In this document: piece after piece, positions 45,601 through 54,527 of the stretch
Position numbering within the stretch: position 1 is the first letter of the stretch
How the letters are laid out: each line of letters starts with the position of its first letter
Assembly: GCA_029204225.1 (NCBI GenBank)
Contig: CM055099.1
Span: 39,837,192 to 39,901,191 of the forward strand
Source of the DNA: Diphasiastrum complanatum
Lineage: Eukaryota > Streptophyta > Lycopodiopsida > Lycopodiales > Lycopodiaceae
Direction of reading: 5' to 3'
Length of the DNA: 64,000 nt
Notes under the pieces: model-generated
Databases searched by the model: none
What the model was told of the DNA's origin: nothing
Seen by the model: only the letters and a program-made list of their open reading frames with translations
Position numbers and translations under genes: made by a program

Positions 45601-45984
45601 GATCTCTGCGTGCAGAAAAGTGCTGAGTATTGCAGATCCATGGCCTTCTTGATGTAGCAAGAGTGTTTCTGGAATTGAGGTCTGGATCCCATTAGGATCA
45701 ACCCAAACACAGCCCTCCAGTCAGAAGAAGACCATGAGATGATGGCCAGGCTATACTACAGAGTGGCCTTCATGTCATCACGCTATGTGACCATGGTGGA
45801 AGACTGGCAGGAAATGGGCTTCATAGAAAAAATAAGAGAATATCTGGGGCCCCTTAATTTCGGAAGTAAGCTCCGCTTCCAAGTTTTTGAAGCCCTGGGC
45901 CAGAAGATGAGCGAGCGAAAGTACACGGCGCGACGACGAGGCGAACATGATTCACAAGAAGTGCTCAAGAGGGCTGATATGTAG
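42603..45984 (+). pseudogene. Unrecognised large protein of element E (broken, originally perhaps ~1,100 aa)
   Basis: Frames 42603-42989, 43236-43517 and 43554-44291 share one phase with stops between. 44342-45106 and then 45052-45657/45739-45984 follow in the other two phases. Features in order: Ser/Gln-rich start; a hydrophobic aromatic block (YQSPYLVHMAYANYHTM, NLYDWAQFASNCLHECI); a long Ser/Thr/Pro/Gln-rich acidic middle; two coiled-coil stretches (43.98-44.29 kb; 44.41-44.57 kb); a Pro-rich spacer; a C-terminal globular block (ALQPQPEWQSKVL, EDHEMMARLYYRVAFMSS, GFIEKIREYLGPL). There is no zinc knuckle, protease, RT, integrase or membrane segment. It lies just before the 3' LTR, the position of extra ORFs in Tat/Athila elements. 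A relative is at 12-13.4 kb. Confidence 0.55.
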
Positions 45985-46141
45985 TGGCCAATTGAGGGAC
46001 TTCCAATTTTGGCAAATAAATTTTGCGGATAATAAGCACCTGGTTTTACGGAAGCGAACGAAAATCCACGCTTTTCTAAGTGCCAAGCGGAAGACATCAC
46101 CGGTGTTGCAGTGGGTCGTGCAATAGATTAGGGGTGGATAA
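45985..46141 (+). promoter_or_regulatory. 3' end of E: conserved motif and polypurine tract
   Basis: A motif GGTTTTACGGAAGCG ... ATCCACGCTTTTC at 46042-46076 recurs near the 3' LTR of other elements. AGGGGTGGATAA (about 46130-46141) lies directly before the LTR and is the probable polypurine tract. Confidence 0.65.
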
Positions 46142-47236
46142 TGTTAGCCGATTCTCCAGTGCCGAGCCAAGCTGGAGACATAAGTTATCTCTCACCCATG
46201 ACCGAGGAGGTCTCAGAAGGAAGAGAGCAGAAGAAGCTGAAAGCCGAGCATGAGAGCCGAGGAAATGCTGGCTAGGAAGATAGTGATTAACTATGTGAGC
46301 CTACATGGTGTATCCCAAAGAAGGAATGACCATGTAGGAGCTAGTAACACATAGTTGTAATAAATGTAGACTCCCCTTAAAATAGTAAGAGCGAGCCACC
46401 TTTTGATGGTGACCTCTAGTGGAAGGGCAAATTCCACATGTAATTTCTAATTTAGTGGAATTGCCACATGGGCTCCACATGGGCAGCCTTCTTGCTTATT
46501 TAAGGGCCCCCCTCTCTTGTGAGGGTGCTTTTGATTGTATTTTAAAGTTCTCTTGAGCTAATAAAGAGGATCCTCCACGAGTTCTTGAAGATCACTAAGC
46601 TCCTTGTTCATGGCAATGATCTTGAGTGATATTTCTATGAGCATGCTTGATTCTTTGCTTGTGGATTAACTAGGTTCTTGTTTCTTGTTCTTGCTTAGTT
46701 GTGGATTATCTTCAGTTCTTGCTTGTGGAATCTTGTAGAAATCAACATTCAAGTAAACTATAGAGGCTAGAAATGTGGTGTAAATCTTGCATAGTCTTGA
46801 CATTCTAGTTCTTGATGTTCTTGGATAATCTAGGCATCAAGTAATGTGTGTTTCTTGATTCTTAGATTGTTAAATGCTGCTAGGAATCTTGTTTCTTGTT
46901 TCTTGAATCTTGTTTTAGTTTCAGTAGCTAATCTAGTTCTTGATTGTTCTTTGATTCAGTAGTTAGTAGTAGGATCGCTCTCTGTGCTGAACGTTGATCT
47001 GCTTGAGTTGTAGATGGTTGCATGGCTAGTGTATGCATGTAGCTGAGTATCGGATTTGAGTTACCCACTGACAGGCTGGGAAATACGTAATGCATCCTTG
47101 AACATTGCTTCTACTCTGTAACCGTTCTAATAAGAAGAGTAATCACAAAGAACCATAACAACAGAAGTAATCCAAGAGAGATAAGCAACAAAAAAGAAAA
47201 AAAAACGTGTTCACAGATTCATTGAATCTGTGAACA
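46142..47236 (+). mobile_element. Element E 3' LTR (1,095 bp)
   Basis: TGTTAGCCG ... CTGTGAACA. TATTTAAG at about 46498-46505; AATAAAG at about 46560-46566. The last 29 bp (47208-47236) are a perfect palindrome. CTTAC follows at 47237-47241, as before 20518. Confidence 0.88.
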
Positions 47237-47259
47237 CTTACTAAAAATAGTAGACAGGT

Positions 47260-47929
47260 AGCTCTGATACCATGTGGAAAAGGTGGATCTTGAATGAATC
47301 CAAACTCCCAAAATACTTGGCTAAGATCTTTGCACAACAAGCTACAAAAGCTAGAAATGGCAAAGCATCCTAATGTTACCTTTGATACACATGAACTTGA
47401 CAAAGCATTCAAGATACAAAAGAAACTAATAAAAGGTACTGATGACAGCCAAAAATAATAGTAAACAGGGCTCCCAACAGCAGCCTACCACTTTTGAAAA
47501 CCTCTTAAAATCATACACAAAAGCTTGAAGACAATACACAAAGCAATGCTCTCAATAGAGGAAGAAACTGTGACAATGATCTATTGATCTCTCTCAACAA
47601 TACAATAAGTTTCTCCAACTTGTTCTCCACAAATTTCAGCCTAATATAGGTGAGAGAGATGACTCTCTCTCTCCTCTCTCTAGAACTTAGGACCCAATTT
47701 TAGGACACCACTAGCCTAAAATAGCCAATTTTGGCCTATATGTCCAAATAACATGATTTTGGTGTCATTTTGAAGGTCCTAAAGTTTGAGACTTCTTCAA
47801 TATAAAATATATATCAAAATAAAAGTATCTAGTCCTCTTTCACACGTGTGAAAGGTTAGATCCAAAACTATGTACAAAAATTGCCAATTTAGGCCTCAAA
47901 CTAGCTAGGAAATGTTGACAATTTTCACA
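47260..47929 (-). mobile_element. Small Copia (target of E): PBS and 5' LTR
   Basis: Minus strand LTR TGTGAAAATTGTC ... CCTTTTCCACA (47929-47273, 657 bp), then TGGTATCAGAGCT (47272-47260) as PBS. An AT-rich TATATATTTTATA promoter-like stretch lies near 47800 and a TTCACACGTGTGAA at about 47838-47851. After 23 bp of leader the sequence is interrupted by E and would continue at 20512. Confidence 0.8.
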
Positions 47930-48292
47930 CAATATAATCTCATACCATTTCTTGCTTTCCCATTTTAATTTTACTTAAAATTAGAAAAGGGTCTTCCATA
48001 AACTTCCGAGGTTTAGACCGTGTGATAAGGGCCTGTTTAACAGTTTTCCAATATGTACGCTTAGTCTCATCTTGATTATAACACCAATCTTGTGCTGCAC
48101 CCCTTAAGGCCATTGGAAATATCTTAAGTTTATTTTAAGAAAAAACTTCGTCATAGACTTCAAAACATTCTGCATAGATCTGGAGAAATCTAACTGGATT
48201 TGTTAATTCATTGTATTTGGGTAGATCCAAACAGGGTGATCTTCTAACAATGATTGGATTGACTTCTTGTGGAGCACCTTCAGGAGCAGCCA
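47930..48292 (-). pseudogene. Gypsy gag N-terminus, interrupted by a Copia LTR
   Basis: The minus strand from 48292 reads MAAPEGAPQEVNPII, then LDLPKYNELTNPVRFLQIYA and FPMALRGAAQDWCYNQ, a standard Gypsy capsid start. One stop (TAA after DEVFS) and one near the end break it. The Copia LTR starts at 47929 within the gag. Confidence 0.75.
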
Positions 48293-48892
48293 TTTTTACA
48301 AATCAATCAAACAATGAGATTGGATCTAGATTTTAGATCAGAATCTATCTCAGTTCAGATCTTCAAAATTTCTTTCACTTGACAACAATCAGATTTTTGA
48401 TTCCTAGAAAAAGATCTATGATCAAGCGATCGACACTTCTCAAATGAAGAATTCTCAGAATTAGAATCAAGTTGAACTAGATTTGACCAAAAAATTGACA
48501 GAGACTTGATCTAAAAAATCATCATCTAAAAATAGTATTGGTGAAGGTTTTCTAGACGAAGGTTCAGCAATGTTATTTTTGGTAAACACTCTATGATCAG
48601 GCTTTTCTGACAAATTTAATAGAAATAACCTTCGTCGAACTCACAAAAAAAGAATTTAACTCAAATCAATCTAGGGTAAAACTGGCTTTATTCACCAACT
48701 TTATTCACTAACTTGACATTTAGGCTTGTGACATTAAAAGTCTCGCAAAAAGGCCTAAAGTCCATTTATTGACTTTCTATTTATCAAATAACTATGTGAT
48801 CATCGGTTGGACTTACACACATAGGGTGCCAAATCCCTCTCACTTATAATTAGGGTTAGGGTTGCCTTGGGATCCGCAAACCCTCCAACATA
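48293..48892 (-). mobile_element. Gypsy LTR start and leader upstream of that gag
   Basis: The minus strand starts TGTTGGAGGGTTTGCG at 48892, inside Copia RNase H sequence, so the LTR edge is visible. A block from about 48715 to 48850 matches the LTR-like segment at 14.03-14.15 kb. AATAAAG occurs at about 48692-48711. The LTR end and PBS could not be placed, and it appears shortened. Confidence 0.55.
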
Positions 48893-50062
48893 TAGCTCCA
48901 TCACCTTTGAAAATACAATAAGCACTTATGGATTTCCTATCCATTTTATCTCCAGCATAATTTGAATTTGAAAATCCAAAAAGACTAGATTATGATCCCT
49001 CATACAATATGCCAAAATCTCGAGTTTCCAAGATATACCTCAAAACTCGTTCTCCTAGCTTCCAATGCTCCTCACTAGAATCTTGCATGAATTGATTCAA
49101 TCTTCCAACACAATAGCTTAGATTTGGTCTAGTAATGGTTAGATAGATGAGTGAACCAACTAGCTTCCTATAGAGAGTAATGTCCTTGAAGGATCTTTCA
49201 TTGCCTCTTATAGTTAGCACATGAGACTCCATAGGTGTATCACAAGCTTTTGCATCTACCATATGAAATCTTTCTAGAATAGCATTAGCATACTTCTCTT
49301 TACAAGTGAAAGTAGATTGAGAAAACCTAATGACTTCTATTCTCAAAATGTAATGCAACTGACCAAGATCATGCACCTTAAATTCTTTCTTAAGAGCAAT
49401 CTTGATGTCCTCCACATCTTGATTGTTTCCACCACTCAAGATGATATTAGCATCTCCATCAAACTCAACTTTGAGGCCTTTACTTAGCTATTGACTCTTG
49501 CCTGAAGCCTATATTCTTCATTGATCAAGATCTCTTGCGGATCCCTCAAACTTGACAAAGTTTCTTGAATAGCAAGACTTTGAATAATGTTAGCATGAGC
49601 ATCCAACAATCCATTAAGAATAACTTGAACAACCTCTCCTTCCTTAATGCTCTCATCAATGCAAGCTAACTCATCATTAAATGGTTTCACCCTCAAAATA
49701 AAAGTATTTGGACTTTCTTCATTATTTTGTAAACAAGAAAAGATTTGCCATCTTAGAATCAACACTCTAGAAGTAGACTTGGATGCATAAAGCTTCTTCA
49801 ATGAATCCCAAGCATCATTTGATGAAGTACTCTTACCAACTTTGTTGAGAAGCTCATTGTTAACATTCATCTTTATCATGTGTACAACCTTTTTGGCCCT
49901 CTTGTTATACCTCACTTGATCTTTTTGTGCTGTTGGCCTCTCTTCCAAACCTATAACAATATCCAAAATATCATTCATCTCAAGAAGTGATTCCATCCTC
50001 AACTTTCCACAATGAATAGTTACTTGAGGTAAGTCTGTCATTGGCTTCCAACATGACTCCAC
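48893..50062 (-). pseudogene. Copia E2: gag fused to the end of RT/RNase H by a large deletion
   Basis: Gag frame 49484-50062 (LRMESLLEMNDILDI, HMIKMNVNNELLNKVG, LQNNEESPNTFILRVKPFN). About 45 bp later is the RT tail 48990-49439, which starts just after YVDD (ILSGGNNQDVEDIKIALKKEF) and runs through CDTPMES and LTITRPNLSYCVGRL. A stop follows, then RNase H (GDKMDRKSISAYCIF) to the Gypsy LTR at 48892. Knuckle, protease, integrase and most of RT are missing. The RT tail is the same family as Copia A at 0.3-4 kb. Confidence 0.8.
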
Positions 50063-50600
50063 TTGATGTAGCCATGTAGCAATGACCTGATCCTCTCTTT
50101 CAACCTATTTCAATGCACAAAGCACTCCTTTGAACAACAAAAAAAATTTCAAAAGGAAATCACAAAGATATGAAAGTACTCAATTCTCTTCTAGCACTTA
50201 TACCAAGCAAATCAACACATAGAATAGTGAAATATTGATCAACCTACGATCTATCCTCAATCTAATGACTTTTGTCACTTCCTAAGATCGAAACACACTC
50301 AAATGAAGTTCAGTAACCTCACAATCTAGAGATCCAATCAAAGTTAGGATTTTGACAAAATCACAAAAAATTGATTATCTCAAAATCTACATGCAAATGC
50401 CAAAAACTTGAGATGCAATCTATTAGCCACCACTTAGGCTTTTCCAATGATCCAGAAATTGGCCAAATCCAACATGTATGGTGTGAAATCAGAATTGATC
50501 AATAATAAAACTCCATATAGGGTTTTGATCTACAAAAGATCCAATCTACATATGCAGGAAACTCGATTTTGGTGTAGAATCCAATCTAGCATGCTCTAGC
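50063..50600 (-). other. Leader of Copia E2, no gene
   Basis: AT-rich and non-coding. A degenerate PBS-like GAATCAATGCTAGAGC (minus strand, near 50,590) may mark its start. No LTR was recognised. Confidence 0.35.
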
Positions 50601-52501
50601 ATTGATTCCAAAGGATTTATCGTTTGATTGCCCACTTTATGGTCCACTCCGTACCTTGTTGCTTCTGCACCTTGATTTCTCTCCTTGTCCCAGCCTGATC
50701 TTGATACTTTTCCATCTTGGCTCTTTAAGGTAGGCAAAGATTGAGTACTCCGCAATGCACCTCTCACTTAGGTTGAAGTAGCTCTTTGAAATCAGCCGAA
50801 ATGTAACCATTGACCTCGTGGAAAGCCAAAGGGTCGCACCAGTTTGATCCGCATACAAACTATCTCTTCGCGTTTGTTTGAAGTACCATGTCTGTCGCGC
50901 AAAACTTGACTTTCACAATTCCATCACTGGTCAGTTGCCTCACAATCAAAACAAGAAGTGTACATCGAGCTTGGCTTCAAGTAGCTCTCTTTGAATCAGA
51001 CACATGCACCCAGAGTTTGCACTAGTCCGATCTCAACGCGAACTGTCCCTTAGCGTCCATTCGAAATACCAAGTCTCTCATGCAAGACTCAACTTTCATA
51101 GTTCCTTCATTGATCAGCTGCCTTACACGTAACACAAGCCAGCGTACTCATATGTTTCCTCATCATTGTTGGTCTAGAGAAAGCCTATTACAAGCTTTCC
51201 TTTCCACAACAAAAACTTGTCAACTTATTAGGTCCAAAGTTTGCCAGTCTCCTCGTGTGAGTATGGCTAGGTCACCTTGAATTTGCCCCCGTTTTGATCA
51301 ACTTTCATTCAAAATTTGCCCCCCAAGAGAGAGGTGTGTGTGATAGTGCCCCTCCAATTATAAAATCAGCTGATCGGACTTAGAGTAGAGTTCTTCGAAC
51401 AAAAAGCCTTTCCAACACTTTGCTTCCCATTTGCTAGGATTATGGCTCGATCTAACTTGTTGCCAATATCTGAAGAGGATCCTAGTCTTTCCCCTTTGAG
51501 GAGAAACCCAACTGATACTGGATATCACCCATGCTCAGTGAGTTTCAGTTCTGAAGGTGGCCGTCCCAAAATGAAGACCAACTGCTCCATAGAAGATCTC
51601 CCTTGAAATTGCCCTTTCCAACTTTTGACTTTCTGCTTGCGTCCGGTGGGCGTTGTCGCAAATGAAGCTAACCCAAGAAACAGGCTAGCCATCCATCGTT
51701 TGCAAACATTGAGTCGTCCTTTGCCGTTCATGTGCGAGTACTTGAATTGCAAATCCGCCCCACAGATTCTGTAGTCCTCTTTGTTTGATGGTATCAGCCT
51801 TCAAAAAAAAGGTTTCTTCTCGAGCCATCAGCACCTTGTATCACAAGCAATCATGCAAACCAGGCAAAGCACAAGTACTAAGACTCACCACGAATATATA
51901 CAAGTAAGACACTCAGGCAGGTTTACAAACAAGTAACAAAGACAAGGTCCCCCTTTGAGATGGTCCTGCCAATGGACCTTTGCGTGGCCACGCCCATACA
52001 GATCGATCACAGAATCAGCCCACATAGGACACCCCTCCAACTATCTGTGCTTTCACCATTAAGCAGCACATTGCCTCAGTCACGCCCCACCACTTTTTGG
52101 TCGACAGCCCTTATAGCTAAACGATCGGCAGCTATCCCGCACCGGCAGCTAACCACCCGTGCCTTACACCTGATTTCGAACATCATCTATCTATCAATGG
52201 TTAACCCGTACAGTTCGAACATGTCACCCCGCACCCCAAAAGGCACAGACCGTGCTTTCACCTACCTAGGCAGCACTTTGCCTCATCTGTCCTACGTGTA
52301 GAAGCAGCCAGGCCCGAACCCGTGACCGTGCTTACACCTCAAGGGCAGCACCTTGACTCATCAAGTCCCCCGTTCTGCCGACCACCCCGACCGTGGACGC
52401 ACCCGTGCTTACACTGTGGGCAGCACCTTGCACAACATTTGTCTTGATGAACCCCAAACCGTGGCCATTTCTGTGAGATCCGCATAGCTGACCGGCCAGT
52501 C
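50601..52501 (-). other. Internal region of a minus-strand element related to TR-GAG, no intact gene
   Basis: The PBS-proximal 540 bp (51,960-52,501) matches the TR-GAG leader. The rest has only short minus frames (51525-51752; 50546-50767) without family features and no gag. About 50,770-50,960 and 50,965-51,150 are two diverged (about 65-70%) tandem copies of a ~190-bp unit (AAGTAGCTCT-TTTGAA ... CAGTTGCCTCAC). Confidence 0.45.
52047..52426 (-). ncRNA. Second array of leader hairpins (GTGCT ... AGCAC)
   Basis: Pairs at 52047-52069, 52252-52276, 52328-52351 and 52405-52426 are perfect GTGCT/AGCAC. A fifth unit at about 52159-52190 has lost its stem. Spacing and order match those of 25893-26276. 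Two units that deviate in the first array (GTGTT, ATGCT) are perfect here. Confidence 0.5.
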
Positions 52502-52514
52502 GGCTCTGATACCA
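52502..52514 (-). promoter_or_regulatory. PBS of the minus-strand element
   Basis: Minus strand TGGTATCAGAGCC, two bases after the LTR end at 52517, the same arrangement as in TR-GAG. Confidence 0.88.
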
Positions 52515-52516
52515 CA

Positions 52517-52539
52517 TGTAGCGCAAGCATCCCAAAGGG
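52517..52539 (-). mobile_element. Last 23 bp of the minus-strand element's 5' LTR
   Basis: Plus-strand reading TGTAGCGCAAGCATCCC then AAAGGG; identical in kind to the end of the 1.24-kb LTR at 54527. AAGGG (52535-52539) is the left target duplication of the element inserted next to it. The rest of this LTR is at 54528-55695. Confidence 0.75.
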
Positions 52540-54527
52540 TGTTGTAAAGCTACCTTTACAAGCTTTACTTCCGGCGCCAGCTATGTCCCCGGCGCCAGCA
52601 GCGCCCCTGATGCTCTCGGCGCCGGCGCCGCTCCCGGCGCCACTGTGACCAGAATCCAGCCGGCGCCAAGTTCCTATGGCTGAAAATCTTTGATCGGTTC
52701 TAGCGGAGTCCAGAGAGCTCAGATCGATGTGCAATCACCTCACACGATCTAGGCATGATTAAAGGAAGCCTATGGATCAATAAAATCTAGAGAGAGAAAA
52801 TGACTTTCTAGAAAAAGAAAATCCTAGAGAGAGAAAACATGCTTTACCAGCTTGGGTAGAGTGCTTGGTATGAGGGGTGTGCGGAACTGAACAAATCTGG
52901 AGCTCAGGGAGCTCAACACAAAGTGCATCAAGGACAAATCAGGAGCTCAAAGGAGTTCCAAAGTCGAAAGTCAGAAGCGACAGGGGCGTACATTTCAAAG
53001 AAAGGCCTCTGTCACCAGTTAATAAGGTTCTCGGGTTTTACGAAAGCGATATCAAATCTACGCTTTTCCCAGACAAAGATATTTTTTTCAAGTTATGTAA
53101 TTTTTCAGTACAAAGAGCTGAGCCTCCGACTTGTGGTGTGCCAGCTTCAATGTTAATAAAAAGTGGCCAGTAAATTGAGTACTGTGCCAAGTAGCTTAAA
53201 TGTATAGTCATTTTAATTGGGAGACACCTTTACTTTAATCTGACATCTGATGAGGACATCAGATTTTATAAAGGTGGGGTTGATGTTGTAAAGCTACCTT
53301 TACAAGCTTTACTTCCGGTGCCATCGGCACCAGCTATGTCCCCGGCGTCAGCAGCGCCCCTGCTGCTCCCGGCGCCAATGGCGCCAGCGCCGCTCTCGGC
53401 GCCACTGTGACCAGAATCCAGCCGGCGCCAAGTTCCTATGGCTGAAAATCTTTGATCGGTTCTAGCGGAGTCCAGAGAGCTCAGATCGATGTGCAATCAC
53501 CTCACACGATCTAGGCATGATTAAAGGAAGCCTATGGATCAGTAAAATCTAGAGAGAGAAAATGACTTTCTAGAAAGAGAAAATCCTAGAGAGAGAGAAA
53601 CGTGCTTTACCAGCTTGGGTAGAGTGCTTGGTATGAGGGGGGTGCCGAATCACACCAATACTATAGGGGAGTGTGGGTTGCGACTCAGGGCGAGCTCCAA
53701 CCAAGTCTCAGCCTCCCTTGCTTGAATGTTGTCATGGCTCTCGCCTTGGCATGCTAGCGCCCCGGAGACTAGGGTCGGTCACACACTTGAAATGTAACCT
53801 TCTCAGATTTATCAATAAAGTGGGATTTTCCTCAAACTGACTCTGATTACCTTCTGGGTTTCAGTGTTCGGTAAAAGCGCCAGTTGTAAGGCCGCTTTCA
53901 AAATTTTTAACTTGGCACATAGCTGAGGGTCGTATCCCGGGACGCCAGCGGTATGCCGTCGGGACCATTCGGTCCGTGGCGCCAGCGGTATGCTGTCAAG
54001 ACCATTTGGTCCAGGAACTGGTTGTTTCCATATCTGTCGCGGCTTGTGGTTCTGAGTGTTCCTTGCATGAACGTGAATGGGTTAAGCTCTTGGGAAACGG
54101 GCTCTAATCTGTCGGCTGAGTTGGATGGCTTGCTTGGGTGGATGTTACCTGTTTATGGCTGTCCAGTCTGGCGTGGCGCCAGGTTGGCTTCCAACGCTCG
54201 TGACGAAGCTTTCAGTTGGTTAAGTCTGATGTAAGTCAGACCGCTTGCCTGGAATGGATGTTACTCGTTTGTAACGAAGCTTCGAGTTGGTTAAGTTTGA
54301 TGTATGTCGGACGGCTTGCTTGGAGGGAAGTCACTCACATCGGGACCCCCGATCTGGCATGGCGCCAGGTTGGATCTCAATGTTGGTTTTCGGAACTTCA
54401 AGTCGGTTAAGTCTGATCGTTGTTGGCGAGTTGGCTGCTTGTATGTCAAGTGGGTTTGGATGGCAAGAGTTGAAGGCTGGGAAACTAAGTCGTGGTTCCC
54501 GGCTCCCTTTGGGATGCCTGCGCTACA
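52540..54527 (+). mobile_element. Shortened element inserted into the opposite-facing LTR of a relative
   Basis: It starts TGTTGTAAAGCTACC (52540) with about 330 bp of 5' LTR, jumps near 52870 to a 3' untranslated region (52,875-53,283, with the conserved motif at 53033-53068 and a GGTGGGG tract), and ends with a full 1,244-bp LTR (53284-54527). AAGGG flanks both ends (52535-52539; 54528-54532). The remainder of the 5' LTR, the PBS and all coding sequence are deleted. Confidence 0.8.
53284..54527 (+). mobile_element. 3' LTR (1,244 bp) of the shortened element
   Basis: TGTTGTAAAGCTACC ... GCCTGCGCTACA. The first 120 bp are packed with GGCGCC. Further on is a promoter-like ACTATAGGGGAG (about 53669-53680) and AATAAAG (about 53816-53822). 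The core around GTGCTTTACCAG and GGTGCCGAATCACA is shared with the TR-GAG LTR. Confidence 0.82.

Larger units (their letters stand above)
20518..47236 (+). mobile_element. Element E: large Gypsy-type element with nested insertions and an inversion
   Basis: The left end at 20518 (TGTTAGCCG) and right end at 47236 (...TGAACA) are flanked by the same 5-bp CTTAC. The right LTR (46142-47236, 1,095 bp) matches two pieces on the left: 20518-21081 (forward) and 28662-29197 (reverse), which together make one 1.1-kb LTR. Removing the nested Copia and gag-protease elements leaves roughly 8.8 kb with PBS, leader, gag, a long unknown frame, a polypurine tract and two LTRs. No RT or integrase of its own is left, so it is non-autonomous or gutted. 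Confidence 0.7.
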
